Shown: positions 35,340 through 44,571, numbered from the stretch's first letter. The stretch is DNA of 64,000 nucleotides from Sphingomonas taxi (GCA_003243195.1 QFQI01000001.1:372001-436000); one strand, 5' to 3'. Translations and numbers: made by a program. Notes: generated from the letters alone by a model not told the origin.

Positions 35340-36185
35340 CTATTCCCGCGCGGCGATCGCGGCGGCCAGCGCCAGCAGGCGCCGCGCTTCCTCAAGGTGC
35401 AGCCGTTCGACCATCCGCCCGTCGACGCGCACCGCGCCCGCGTCCTCCTGCCCGTCGAAGGCGGCGGCGACCTGCGCGGCCCATGCCAGTTCGTCGGGCG
35501 ACGGGCCGAACGCCGCATTCGCGGGCGCGATCTGCGCGGGGTGGATCAGCGTCTTGCCGTCAAAGCCCCAGTCGCGCCCCTGCCGGCATTCCGCCGCGAT
35601 CCGCCCGGCATCGTCCAGCACATTGACGACACCGTCCAGCGCGACCAGCCCGGCCATGCGCGCGGCGATCACCACCTGCGTCAGGATCGGCAGCAGCGGC
35701 GCGCGGTCGGCGCCGGGGCGGCAGCGCAGCTCCCGCGCAAGGTCGTTGGTGCCGACCACCAGCGCGGCCAGCCCCGGCGCGGCGACAATCGCCGGCAGGT
35801 CCAGGGCACCACGGCACGTCTCGATCATCGCCCATAAGGCGACGCCGTCGCCCAGCGTGCCCCGCGCGTGGCGCACCGCCGCCGCGTCATCGACCTTGGG
35901 CAACAACACGGCATCCACCGCCGCCCCGCGCAGCGCCGCCAGATCGTCCCTGCCCCATGCGCTGTCCGGCGCGTTGACGCGCACCACCAGCTCGCGCGGC
36001 CCGAACCCGCCGGCGCGCACCGCCGCGACCGCCGCCGCGCGCGCGGCGGCCTTCTGCGCGGGCGCGACCGCATCCTCCAGGTCGAGGATCACCACGTCGC
36101 ACGGCAGCCCGCGCGCCTTTTCGATCGCGCGCGCGTTCGATGCGGGGAGGAACAGCGCGCTGCGACGCGGCCGAAGCACCGTCAC
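35340..36185 (-). CDS. HpcH/HpaI-CitE family lyase (citramalyl/malyl-CoA type)
   Basis: The 281-residue TIM-barrel lyase resembles CitE: RSALFLPASNARAIEKARGL at the N-terminus, then DVVILDLEDAVAPAQK (Mg ligands), then VDAVLLPKVDDAA, then WAMIETCRGALDLPAI (conserved Glu), with FDGKTLIHPAQI near the end. It would cleave or form the C-C bond of a malyl-CoA or citramalyl-CoA-like substrate. It lacks other citrate lyase subunits nearby, so it is not a citrate lyase. GTG 36185 overlaps the upstream stop (GTGA), coupling it to the FMN reductase gene. Confidence 0.88.
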   Translation of the reverse strand: MTVLRPRRSALFLPASNARAIEKARGLPCDVVILDLEDAVAPAQKAAARAAAVAAVRAGGFGPRELVVRVNAPDSAWGRDDLAALRGAAVDAVLLPKVDDAAAVRHARGTLGDGVALWAMIETCRGALDLPAIVAAPGLAALVVGTNDLARELRCRPGADRAPLLPILTQVVIAARMAGLVALDGVVNVLDDAGRIAAECRQGRDWGFDGKTLIHPAQIAPANAAFGPSPDELAWAAQVAAAFDGQEDAGAVRVDGRMVERLHLEEARRLLALAAAIAARE

Positions 36186-36769
36186 GCCACGGTCAGCGGG
36201 GCGAAGCGCGCGACCTGCCGGCCGATCAGCCGCAACTGCTCCACCACCGCCGGGTCGCTCGCCCCGCCTTCGTCGTCGAAACGCGTCACCTGCGTGTTGA
36301 TCGCCGCCGCGAACGGCGTCGGCCAGCCGCGCAGCGCGTGGACGATCGAGCGCAGCGCCGCGATCGTCGATCCGGTCGCCTGCCAGCCATAGGCGGTGGC
36401 GATCAGCCCGACCGGCATGTCGGCCAGGTACGGCCGCCGGTCGCGCGCGGTTTCCTCCAGCAGGTCCAGCGCGTTCTTCACCACGCCGGAGATGCTGCCG
36501 TGATAACCCGGGCTGGCGATGATGACCGCCGAGGCATCGCGCACCGCGTCCACGAACGCGCGCTCCTCGGCGGTGCGCGTCGCGGCGCGCGGATCGTACA
36601 AGGGCAGGCGCGCCATGTCGTCGCCCCCGAACAGCCGGGTGCGGAACCCCTGCGCCGCCGCCTCGCCCAACGCGATGCGCAAGGCCCGCTCGGTGGAGGA
36701 TATCCCACCGATCGTGCCCCCGATCCCGACCACCAGCGGCGCATCCGCGCCTTTCGCTTCATCCTGCAT
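36182..36769 (-). CDS. NAD(P)H-dependent FMN reductase
   Basis: The 195-residue flavodoxin-like protein carries GIGGTIGGISSTERALRIAL near the N-terminus and the FMN-binding SPGYHGSISGVVKNALDLLE near 93. Such enzymes supply reduced FMN or reduce quinones and azo compounds. The start at 36769 (MQDEAKGADAP) has AAGGATAG upstream. It precedes the CitE-like gene and overlaps it. No obvious pathway link to a lyase is known, so co-transcription may be incidental. Confidence 0.88.
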   Translation of the reverse strand: MQDEAKGADAPLVVGIGGTIGGISSTERALRIALGEAAAQGFRTRLFGGDDMARLPLYDPRAATRTAEERAFVDAVRDASAVIIASPGYHGSISGVVKNALDLLEETARDRRPYLADMPVGLIATAYGWQATGSTIAALRSIVHALRGWPTPFAAAINTQVTRFDDEGGASDPAVVEQLRLIGRQVARFAPLTVA

Positions 36770-36838
36770 GTCGCTATCCTTGTGGCACGCGGGCGCCGCT
36801 TGCGACAACTGTCATATCAGTGTAAGACACCAACATCC

Positions 36839-38986
36839 ATGCGCCCCGATCCCTACGATACCGGCCGCGTCCGCTACAACCACGCGCGTGGCGACACGCC
36901 GGCGGGCGGTGCGGCGCCGGAACCCCTGCCCTCGTTCAGCCCGTGGCACGACGGCGGCGATGCCGGCGATGCCGGCGATGCGCCGCGCTACGACGGCGGC
37001 TACGGCCCGCCGCATGTCGATGGCGGCTATCCGCCCCCGCCACGCCGCCGGATCGCGTGGGGCAAATGGGTGGTGCGCGGGCTGGCGGCGTCGATCGTGC
37101 TGTTCGTGATCGCGGTGATCTGGCTGGCGGTCACTGCGCCGCTGTCGCAATCGCTCAAGCCGCCGACGCCGCCGTCGATCACGCTGCTGGCCGCCGACGG
37201 CACGCCGATCGCGCGGCGCGGCGCGATCATCGGCGCGCCGGTCGATGCCGCCACGCTGCCGGCGCATGTGCGCGAGGCGTTCCTGGCGATCGAGGATCGG
37301 CGCTTCTACTCGCACTGGGGCGTCGATCCGCGCGGCATCGCGCGCGCCGCCTGGGCGAATGTCGGATCGGGCGGGGTGCGGCAGGGCGGATCGACGATCA
37401 CGCAGCAGCTCGCGAAGAACGCCTTTCTCGATTCGGATCGCACCGCCGCGCGCAAGATCCGCGAGATGATGATCGCCTTCTGGCTGGAGGCGTGGCTCAG
37501 CAAGGACGAGATCCTGTCGCGCTACCTGTCCAACGTCTATTTCGGCGACAACGTCTACGGCATCACCGCCGCGTCGAAACATTATTTCGGACGCACGCCG
37601 CAGAAGCTGAACATCGGGCAGGCCGCGATGCTCGCCGGGCTGGTGAAGGCGCCGTCGCGGCTCGCCCCGACCGGCAATCTGAAGGGCGCGCGCGCGCGGC
37701 AGGCGGTGGTGGTGGCCGCGATGGTCGACGCCGGCTTCCTGACGAAGCGCGAGGCCGCGACGGTGCAGCCGCAGCGCGTGCTGGCCGCGCGCGCCGACAC
37801 GCTGCCGACCGGCACCTATTTCGCGGACTGGGTGCTGCCCACCGCGCGCGAGGTGGCCGGCGATGCCGGGACCGAGGCGACGGTGCGCACCACGCTGGAC
37901 CGCGGGCTGCAATCCACCGCCGAGCGCGTGGTGCGGCAGGCCAGCCTGCGCGACCTGCAGGCGGCGGTGGTGGCGATGCGCCCCGACGGGCAGGTCGTGG
38001 CGATGGTCGGCGGGCGCGACTACAAGGCGAGCGCCTTCAACCGCGCGGTGCAGGCGAAGCGCCAGCCCGGCTCCACCTTCAAGCTGTTCGTGTATCTCGC
38101 CGCGCTGCGCGCCGGGCTGACGCCCGATGACGTGCGCGACGATTCGCCGGTCGAGATCGCCGGGTGGAAGCCGCGCAACGACGATGGCCGCTATCTGGGG
38201 CCGATCACGCTGCGCCGCGCCTTCGCGCGCTCCTCCAACGTCGTCGCGGCGCGGCTGACGCAGGAAGTCGGCGTGCGCAACGTCATCAAGGCGGCGCGCG
38301 ACCTGGGCATCACCACGCCGATCGCCAATGAGGCGACGATCGGGCTGGGCACGGCGGAGGTGTCCCTGCTCCAGTTGACCGGCGCCTATGCCGCGATCGC
38401 CAGCGGCCGCTACCCCGTGACTCCGCGCGGCGTGACCGGCAACCGCAACGCGAGCTGGTACGAGGCGATCGCCGGCCGCGATACCGAGATGCCGGGGCGG
38501 ATCCGTGACGAGATGCGCTCGCTGCTCGGTTCCTCGATCCGTGGCACCGGGCGCGACGCCAACCTGCCGGTCGACGCGTTCGGCAAGACCGGCACCAGCC
38601 AGGGCGGACGCGACGGCTGGTTCATCGGCTTCGCGGGCAATCTGGTCGTCGGCGTATGGGTGGGCAAGGACGACAGCTCGCCCAACCCCGGGCTGCACGG
38701 CGGCGGCATCCCGGCGCAGATCTGGCGGCAGTTCATGATGTCGGCGCTCAACATCCCGGTGGTGGTCGCCCCGGCCGAGGACGAGATGCTCGCGCCCGTC
38801 GACAATATGGTGGAGGACGCGGGCGACGAGTTCGGCCGCGTGATCGACGGCGCGCAGCCGCGCATCGACGACGCGATCGACCGGCTGCGCGAACTGGGCA
38901 TCGAACTGCCGCCGCCGCCGGAACCGCGCCGCCGCATCCCCGACGATCGCGGCCCGCCGCCGGACGATCCCGGCGAGGAATGGTAG
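36839..38986 (+). CDS. class A penicillin-binding protein (PBP1-type)
   Basis: This is a bifunctional cell-wall polymerase of 715 residues. The cytoplasmic N-terminus is Asp/Gly-rich with short repeats (DGGDAGDAGDAP, then PPHVDGGYPPPPRRR). One TM helix follows (GLAASIVLFVIAVIWLAV, about 82-99). The glycosyltransferase domain is GT51 with EDRRFYSHWGVDPRG and QGGSTITQQLAKN. The transpeptidase has SxxK in PGSTFKLF, SxN in RSSNVVA and KTG in FGKTGTSQG. The C-terminal tail is Pro/Glu-rich. The ATG at 36839 is well inside the longer open frame. It is transcribed divergently from the FMN reductase. Confidence 0.93.
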   Translation: MRPDPYDTGRVRYNHARGDTPAGGAAPEPLPSFSPWHDGGDAGDAGDAPRYDGGYGPPHVDGGYPPPPRRRIAWGKWVVRGLAASIVLFVIAVIWLAVTAPLSQSLKPPTPPSITLLAADGTPIARRGAIIGAPVDAATLPAHVREAFLAIEDRRFYSHWGVDPRGIARAAWANVGSGGVRQGGSTITQQLAKNAFLDSDRTAARKIREMMIAFWLEAWLSKDEILSRYLSNVYFGDNVYGITAASKHYFGRTPQKLNIGQAAMLAGLVKAPSRLAPTGNLKGARARQAVVVAAMVDAGFLTKREAATVQPQRVLAARADTLPTGTYFADWVLPTAREVAGDAGTEATVRTTLDRGLQSTAERVVRQASLRDLQAAVVAMRPDGQVVAMVGGRDYKASAFNRAVQAKRQPGSTFKLFVYLAALRAGLTPDDVRDDSPVEIAGWKPRNDDGRYLGPITLRRAFARSSNVVAARLTQEVGVRNVIKAARDLGITTPIANEATIGLGTAEVSLLQLTGAYAAIASGRYPVTPRGVTGNRNASWYEAIAGRDTEMPGRIRDEMRSLLGSSIRGTGRDANLPVDAFGKTGTSQGGRDGWFIGFAGNLVVGVWVGKDDSSPNPGLHGGGIPAQIWRQFMMSALNIPVVVAPAEDEMLAPVDNMVEDAGDEFGRVIDGAQPRIDDAIDRLRELGIELPPPPEPRRRIPDDRGPPPDDPGEEW

Positions 38987-39022
38987 CGGGCGGCGCCGCC
39001 GGGCGGCGCAGCGGCGCGTGCG

Positions 39023-39038
39023 GAGGCGTCGGCGCCTC
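39023..39038. terminator. small hairpin between convergent genes
   Basis: GAGGCG (39023-39028) and CGCCTC (39033-39038) form a 6-bp stem with a TCGG tetraloop, followed by a short T run (GTTTGG). It lies between the PBP and FrhB-like stops, so it may end transcription in either direction. Confidence 0.4.
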
Positions 39039-39088
39039 AGCCGTTTGGGAATCCCCGCGACGGCGAGTGGCGCGGCGGTGCCGGTTCT

Positions 39089-40474
39089 TCAGCGCGGCCG
39101 CGCGTCGGGCAGCACGCGGTCGATCCAGCCACCCAGCCGCCCATGCGACCACGCCAGCGCGCGATAGACGGTGAGCGCCGCGCGTGCCCAGGTCGTGTAG
39201 AGCGCCGGCATGCGCAGCGTCCCCGCCGCCCATGCCAGCCGGTGGCTGTGCCGCGCGATCGCGGCGCGCGTGCGATACACCAGCCGGCGGCGCAGCGGCA
39301 GCCCGGCCGCGCCGGGCGCGACGCGCTTCACCGGCCGCATCCCGCGCCGCGCCCAGGTCAGTCGGTAGGCCAGCCCCTCGCGGCGATGACGGAAGCCGGC
39401 GGCCTGCGTCTGCTCCACGAACGCCGCATCCACCGCCGTCAGCGCGAGCCGCCCCTCGGCGACCGCGGCGGCGATCATCGCGTGGATCGCGGGCGCGCGC
39501 GCGATCACGACATTGGTGCCGCGCCCGTCGGACGAATAGGGCTCCACCCATGCATCGCCGAACGCGACATCGGCGGTTTCCGCCACCACGTCGTCGCACA
39601 TGTCGCACGCCGGGTTCTGGAAGAAGCCCGCGCCCCAGTCGCCGTCCGCCAGGTGCCACCAATCCTGCGCGCGCGCCGTTCCGTCGTCGAGCGTCAGGTG
39701 CGCGCGATACCAGTTGGCGGGGCGGCCCTCGTCCTTGATGCGATAATCGACCGCGCGCACGCGCCCGATCGGCGCGCCGAGCTGCCAGGCGAAGCTGTCG
39801 ACCAGCCGCGCGCTTTTCTGATGGCCGCAGAACAGCCCCAGCACATGCGTCACCCGCGCGGCGATCACCGGATCGGTGCGGCGCAGCAGGTGGATCGCCT
39901 TGATGAAGCATGGCACGCCGACCACCGCATAGCGGCCCGGCGTGGCGCGGATCGCCGCGATCACCGCCGACAGCTCGACCGGATAGTAACGCGACTTGGC
40001 ACCGCCCGCCAGGTCGGCGGCATCGCGCGACAGGCGATAGGCGAAGAAGCGCCCGTCAGCGTGCGGGTCGGCGACCGGCGCGACATGCGCCACCGCGTCG
40101 ACCGCGCCGGTGCGCAGCAATTCCGCCGCGACCCAGCTCACCATCCCGCCGGAGCTGCCGTTGCGGCGAAAGCCGCCTTCCGCGACATGCCCCACCCATG
40201 TCGATTCGAAGCGGCCGAGCAGCCGGGTAACCTTCGGTGCAGCGGGGAAGCGCGCGGCGGCGATCGCATCCTCGTCCACCGCCGCCGGGGAGAACGGGCA
40301 GCGCGCGGCCAGTTGCGCGCTTGGTCGTGCATACCAGTCGCGCGGCCCCTCGGGCTTCCACAGCCCGTGGTCGTCCATCGCCATCCGCGCGCGCGCCGCA
40401 TCCGCCGCGCAGCCGCCGCAGCCGATGCACAGCCCGGAGCGCACCACGTCGCGCGGTGCGATCGCCTCAACCAA
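39089..40474 (-). CDS. FrhB/coenzyme F420 hydrogenase beta-subunit-like Fe-S protein
   Basis: The 461-residue product belongs to the FrhB/FdhB family. The N-terminal cluster-binding LCIGCGGCAADA (near 16-27) and later FFQNPACDMCDDVVAE carry conserved Cys. The core is VVGVPCFIKAIHLLRR and VLGLFCGHQKSARLV. In exopolysaccharide clusters FrhB homologues occur with pyruvyl transferases, as here, without any F420 pathway. The start TTG 40474 overlaps the end of the upstream gene by eight bases; no ATG is near. It may be a flavin oxidoreductase for a carbohydrate modification. Confidence 0.85.
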   Translation of the reverse strand: MVEAIAPRDVVRSGLCIGCGGCAADAARARMAMDDHGLWKPEGPRDWYARPSAQLAARCPFSPAAVDEDAIAAARFPAAPKVTRLLGRFESTWVGHVAEGGFRRNGSSGGMVSWVAAELLRTGAVDAVAHVAPVADPHADGRFFAYRLSRDAADLAGGAKSRYYPVELSAVIAAIRATPGRYAVVGVPCFIKAIHLLRRTDPVIAARVTHVLGLFCGHQKSARLVDSFAWQLGAPIGRVRAVDYRIKDEGRPANWYRAHLTLDDGTARAQDWWHLADGDWGAGFFQNPACDMCDDVVAETADVAFGDAWVEPYSSDGRGTNVVIARAPAIHAMIAAAVAEGRLALTAVDAAFVEQTQAAGFRHRREGLAYRLTWARRGMRPVKRVAPGAAGLPLRRRLVYRTRAAIARHSHRLAWAAGTLRMPALYTTWARAALTVYRALAWSHGRLGGWIDRVLPDARPR

Positions 40475-41540
40475 GCGCGGCGCTCAGGAAAGCGCGCGAC
40501 GTGGCGCGCAGCCGGTCGATGTTCGCGGCCACCCGCCGGTCCGGCTCGCGTCCCAGCAACGCGTCATAGTCCGCATCCGGCGTGTCGGGCGCGACGACAT
40601 GGCGGCGCGCGTCGAGCGCGGCGACGAGATCGCGCACCTTGTTGAAGCGATACGAGGACGGCGCGGTGACGAACGGCGTGCCGCCCACCAGCGCGAAGAC
40701 GCAACCGTGGAAGAAGTTGGTGACCAGCGCACTGGCCCCCGCGACGCGCGCGGCGAATTCCTGCGGCCCGGCGTCGATCTCCTGCACGTCCGCCCAGTCG
40801 TTGCGATAGCCGATCGACAGCAGCCGCACGCCGTGGCGCGCACTCCAGCGCCGGACCGCCTGCGCCAGCCAGTCCGGGAAACCGTGGCCATAGACCAGCG
40901 CATAGGGCTCGGCATCACCCGCGGCGGCGCGCGGCACGCGCTCGACGAATTGCAGCACCGGATCGAGCACCAGCGGCGGCGTCTCCCCCGTCGCGCCTGC
41001 CACCAGCCGCCGCGCATTGTCGTCGCGCACCGACACCGCCGTGAAGCGCCGCAGCCGCGCCGCCCATTCGTCGCCGATCCCGTCATGCGCGTCGTGATTG
41101 CCGAAACTGGCGGCATAGGACACCAGCCGGTCGGGGCGCAGCCCGTCGCCGAAGAAGATCGGCGTGCCCCCGTACCAGGGATGGCGAAAGTTCCAGACCT
41201 CGTCGCTGCCGACCACGATCGCGTCATAGCGCGGCAGCGCTTCGGGCCGGTGGAGCGGGAAGCGCGGCGATTGCGGCAGGCGATCGAACGCGGCGAGGAA
41301 CCGGCGCCCCTTTGCCTTGTAGGCCGGCAGGTCGCCCGCCGGCGTCCGCTGCGGCAATGTCGGCTGGAACGAGCACCGCCATTCGGCGCGCGCCACCGCA
41401 TCGCTGTGGTGGTCCAGCAGGTGCGCGTCATGGCCCATCGCGCGCAACCCTTCCGTCAGGCAGCGCGCCTGCCAGTAGGATCCGTAATTGATGCAGCGAT
41501 GGAAGGTGAGGACACCGACCTTGCGGGGCGTTTCGGTCAT
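40467..41540 (-). CDS. polysaccharide pyruvyl transferase family protein
   Basis: The 357-residue product has the CsaB/polysaccharide pyruvyl transferase pattern: VGVLTFHRCINYGSYWQARC at the N-terminus, then AIVVGSDEVWNF near 110, then SYAASFGNHD, then TNFFHGCVFALVGGTPFV near 285. Family members add pyruvate ketals to sugars using PEP. It overlaps the FrhB-like gene. ATG 41540 is preferred; ATG 41561 is also in frame. UDP-glucose dehydrogenase lies 600 bp away, so extracellular polysaccharide work is plausible. Confidence 0.88.
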   Translation of the reverse strand: MTETPRKVGVLTFHRCINYGSYWQARCLTEGLRAMGHDAHLLDHHSDAVARAEWRCSFQPTLPQRTPAGDLPAYKAKGRRFLAAFDRLPQSPRFPLHRPEALPRYDAIVVGSDEVWNFRHPWYGGTPIFFGDGLRPDRLVSYAASFGNHDAHDGIGDEWAARLRRFTAVSVRDDNARRLVAGATGETPPLVLDPVLQFVERVPRAAAGDAEPYALVYGHGFPDWLAQAVRRWSARHGVRLLSIGYRNDWADVQEIDAGPQEFAARVAGASALVTNFFHGCVFALVGGTPFVTAPSSYRFNKVRDLVAALDARRHVVAPDTPDADYDALLGREPDRRVAANIDRLRATSRAFLSAALG

Positions 41541-41649
41541 TGCTGGCTCAATCGCCGGCATGCGGCGCGGTTCCCGTGCGGCATCGCGGGGACACGCCGG
41601 CCCATGCGCCACTGACGCAATCGTAACCCTTGCGCGTTACCGCACGGGC

Positions 41650-42072
41650 ATGGAACTCGCGCGCGCCTACAAATCGCTGATCGACGCGATCGTCTTGCAG
41701 GCGGGTTCGGCCGACATGCTGCACATCCATGTCGGACTGGCGCTGTATCTCGGCACGCTGGTGCTGGCGCGGCGACCGCGCGCCGGGTTTGTCGCGCTGC
41801 AGGTGGTGCTGGCGGCGGAGCTGGCCAACGAGCTGCTCGACTGGGCGGCCGCCTCGCCGCAATGGACGCTGCGCGATACGCTGTCGGACATTTTCCTGAC
41901 CTTGATGTGGCCGGTCGCGATCACCGCCGCCACGCAGTACCGTCGGCGACGCTGGAACAGGGTGGAGCGCAATCCGGCGCGAAGCCCCGCGAAACGGACG
42001 GTCGCCGCGCATGAACGACACGCCGCGATTTCGCGGCCCACAACCGCGCCTGCGCCGATTGCATCTGCCTGA
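41650..42072 (+). CDS. small membrane protein, unknown
   Basis: The 140-residue product has about three hydrophobic segments: MLHIHVGLALYLGTLVLA, then AGFVALQVVLAAELANELLD, then LSDIFLTLMWPVAITAAT. A basic C-terminal tail follows (RRRRWNRVERNPARSPAKR). I do not recognise a family; a distant VanZ-like fold is conceivable. ATG 41650 is chosen because the hydrophobic core begins soon after it. Confidence 0.6.
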   Translation: MELARAYKSLIDAIVLQAGSADMLHIHVGLALYLGTLVLARRPRAGFVALQVVLAAELANELLDWAAASPQWTLRDTLSDIFLTLMWPVAITAATQYRRRRWNRVERNPARSPAKRTVAAHERHAAISRPTTAPAPIASA

Positions 42073-42154
42073 ACGCTTGCCAGACGACCCGTTCCATGCG
42101 TAGCGGCGGGATGGGGTGCCGCCGTCCGGCGGTTCAATCAAGGGAGCGTCCACC

Positions 42155-43456
42155 TTGCGCATTACCATGATCGGTTCGGGCTATGTCGGCCTGGTGTCCG
42201 GCGCCTGCTTTGCAGACTTTGGTCATGACGTCGTGTGCGTCGACAAGGACCAGGGCAAGATCGAACGGCTGCTCGCCGGCAAGATGCCGATCTACGAGCC
42301 GGGGCTGGAGGAGCTGGTCGCGCGCAACGTCGCCGCCGGCCGGCTGAGGTTCACCACCGACCTGAAGGACGGCGTGGCGGGCGCGGACGCGGTGTTCATC
42401 GGTGTGGGCACGCCCACCCGGCGCGGCGACGGCCATGCCGATTTGTCCTATGTCTACGCCGCCGCCCGGGAGATCGGCGAATCGCTGACCGGCTATGCGG
42501 TGATCGTCACCAAGTCGACCGTGCCGGTCGGCACCGGCGACGAGGTGGAGCGGATCATCCGCGAAGCCGCGCCGGACGCCGAGTTCGGTGTGGTGTCGAA
42601 CCCCGAGTTCCTGCGCGAAGGCGCGGCGATCGACGACTTCAAGCGCCCGGACCGGATCGTGATCGGTTCCGGCGACGATCGCGCGACCGAGGTGATGCGC
42701 CAGGTCTATCGTCCGCTGTACCTGAACGCCGCGCCGATCCTGGTCACCGCGCGCCGTACCGCCGAGCTCATCAAATATGCCGGCAACGCCTTCCTCGCGA
42801 CCAAGATCACCTTCATCAACGAGATCGCGGACCTGTGCGAGAAGGTCGGCGCGGACGTGAAGGACGTCAGCCGCGGCATCGGCCTCGACAATCGCATCGG
42901 GCCGAAGTTCCTGCACGCCGGCCCGGGCTATGGCGGGTCGTGCTTCCCCAAGGACACGCTGGCGCTGCTCAAGACCAGCCAGGATTATGACGCGCCGCAG
43001 CGGATCGTAGAGGCGGTGGTCGCGGTCAACGAGAACCGCAAGCGCGCGATGGGCCGCAAGATCATCCATGCGATGGGCGACGACGTGCGCGGCAAGACGG
43101 TGGCGGTGCTCGGCCTCACCTTCAAGCCGAACACCGACGACATGCGCGATTCGCCCGCGATCGCGGTGATCCAGGCGCTGCAGGACGCCGGCGCGCAGGT
43201 GAAGGCGTTCGATCCCGAGGGCACCGAACAGGCCAAGCTGGTGCTGGACAACGTCACCTATTGCGACGGCCCCTATCAGGCGATCGAGGGTGCGGACGCG
43301 CTGGCGATCGTCACCGAATGGGACGAGTTCCGCGCGCTGGACCTGCCGCGCGTGAAGTCGCTGCTGAAGGAGCCGGTGCTGATCGACCTGCGCAACATCT
43401 ATACGCCGGCCGAGATCGCGGCAGCGGGCTTCCGCTACACCAGCATCGGCCGGTAA
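42155..43456 (+). CDS. ugd: UDP-glucose 6-dehydrogenase
   Basis: It oxidises UDP-glucose to UDP-glucuronate with two NAD+ for exopolysaccharide or glycan precursors. The 433-residue product has ITMIGSGYVGLVSGACFADF (NAD motif, residue 3 onward), then VSNPEFLREGAAIDDFKRPD. The catalytic Cys is in GPGYGGSCFPKDTLALL, with the C-terminal GLTFKPNTDDMRDSPA. TTG 42155 is the start: AAGGGAG is eight bases upstream and the protein then begins at the NAD domain like other members. It lies between the polysaccharide pair and the IS element. Confidence 0.95.
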   Translation: MRITMIGSGYVGLVSGACFADFGHDVVCVDKDQGKIERLLAGKMPIYEPGLEELVARNVAAGRLRFTTDLKDGVAGADAVFIGVGTPTRRGDGHADLSYVYAAAREIGESLTGYAVIVTKSTVPVGTGDEVERIIREAAPDAEFGVVSNPEFLREGAAIDDFKRPDRIVIGSGDDRATEVMRQVYRPLYLNAAPILVTARRTAELIKYAGNAFLATKITFINEIADLCEKVGADVKDVSRGIGLDNRIGPKFLHAGPGYGGSCFPKDTLALLKTSQDYDAPQRIVEAVVAVNENRKRAMGRKIIHAMGDDVRGKTVAVLGLTFKPNTDDMRDSPAIAVIQALQDAGAQVKAFDPEGTEQAKLVLDNVTYCDGPYQAIEGADALAIVTEWDEFRALDLPRVKSLLKEPVLIDLRNIYTPAEIAAAGFRYTSIGR

Positions 43457-43625
43457 CGAGCCGGCGGGGGCGGCCGGCGCCGCTCCCGCAGGGTCGACGA
43501 TACGGCGAACCCGGCGCCGCCCGACGCGACACCGCCGTGACCCGCACCGATCGGCCTTCAGCGACGCCAGCCGCCGTTCGTCATTCGCGCCAGCAGGAAT
43601 CCATAGACGCTAGAGTCGGACTCGA

Positions 43626-44279
43626 TCACGTTTGGACGTATCCTGAGTGGCGGAGATAGTTGGCGCATTCGGCGGGCTGGAAGCGCTCGAGGATGTGCTT
43701 GAGGGCTGTGACGATGGCATCAAAGGAGCGCGGCGCTGCCTTCCGGAGCAGCGCCTTGATCTTGGCGAAGACCTGTTCGATCGGGTTGAGATCGGGGCTG
43801 TAGGGCGGAAGGTAGAGCAGGCCCATGCCGGCATCCTCAAGGCATTGACGGATACCGTCGACCTTGTGGGCGGCGAGGTTGTCGCAGACCACGATGCTGC
43901 CGGGCGGCAGTTCGGGGATGAGGTGATCGGTCAGCCATTGCTGGAAGATGCGACCGGTCATGGGCGTGTCGATCAGCATCGGGGCGGCGATGCCGTCGTG
44001 GCGCAGGCCAGCGACGAAGGTGGACGTCATCCAGTGTCCGTGCGGTGCCTTGCCGAGTAGCGGCCTGCCCTTGAGGCCCCAGCCGCGCAGCCGGGTCATG
44101 CTGGTGGTCGTGCCTGTTTCGTCGACGAACACCAGCGATGTGAAGTCGAGCCCGGCCTGTACGGCGCGCCAGACCTCGCGCGCGACCGCAACATCCGGCC
44201 GGTCCTGCTCAGTCGCGAAGATGGTCCTTTTTTTTGTGCCGCAGCCCCAGCTTGCGCACCGTCCGCCAGACGCTCGCAT
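43626..44279 (-). CDS. IS630 transposase, C-terminal part (second frame)
   Basis: This frame supplies the DDE catalytic domain: SLVFVDETGTTTSMTRLRGW (first Asp), then GSIVVCDNLAAHKVDG (second Asp), then LLYLPPYSPDLNPIEQVFAK (third Asp/Glu). It is the Tc1/mariner-IS630 pattern. It has no credible start of its own; translation probably enters from the first frame by slippage at the A8 run (44228-44235 on this strand). Length of the joined product is about 310 residues, normal for the family. Whether it is active is not known. Confidence 0.85.
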   Translation of the reverse strand: MRASGGRCASWGCGTKKRTIFATEQDRPDVAVAREVWRAVQAGLDFTSLVFVDETGTTTSMTRLRGWGLKGRPLLGKAPHGHWMTSTFVAGLRHDGIAAPMLIDTPMTGRIFQQWLTDHLIPELPPGSIVVCDNLAAHKVDGIRQCLEDAGMGLLYLPPYSPDLNPIEQVFAKIKALLRKAAPRSFDAIVTALKHILERFQPAECANYLRHSGYVQT

Positions 44280-44571
44280 AACTGACCTCGATACCGCGCG
44301 CGGCCAGGTCGCTCCTGACTTCGCCCAGCGTCAGCTCCGGCACCTCGGCCAGCCGCTCGCCGATCCAGCCCGCCTGCTCCAGCAGCTTCGAGCGCCGGTC
44401 GCCGCCCATCGCCCGCGCCGCGTGGCTGCTCTCGCTCCGGTAGCGACGCCACCAGTTGCCCGCCGTGCTCGGCGCCACGTCAAACGCTACGCCTACCTCC
44501 CGGCAGCTACGACCCGCCGCCATCGCCGCGACAACCCGCTGCCGCAGGTCATCCGAGTACGCCTTGCCCAT
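44209..44571 (-). CDS. IS630 transposase, N-terminal part (first frame)
   Basis: The 120-residue frame has the DNA-binding helix-turn-helix region of IS630 transposases: MGKAYSDDLRQRVVAAMAAG, then CREVGVAFDVAPSTAGNWW, then LTLGEVRSDLAARGIEVSYA. It ends in RHKKKDHLRD just past an eight-A run. The catalytic domain lies in the next frame (+1 relative to this one), so a +1 shift or loss of one A is needed for a fused protein. The start ATG 44571 is standard. Confidence 0.87.
   Translation of the reverse strand: MGKAYSDDLRQRVVAAMAAGRSCREVGVAFDVAPSTAGNWWRRYRSESSHAARAMGGDRRSKLLEQAGWIGERLAEVPELTLGEVRSDLAARGIEVSYASVWRTVRKLGLRHKKKDHLRD

Noticed and set aside
39089..40474. evidence for an F420 pathway
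   Set aside because: The FrhB-like protein alone is not proof; no F420 biosynthesis or hydrogenase gene is present and the neighbour is a polysaccharide enzyme.
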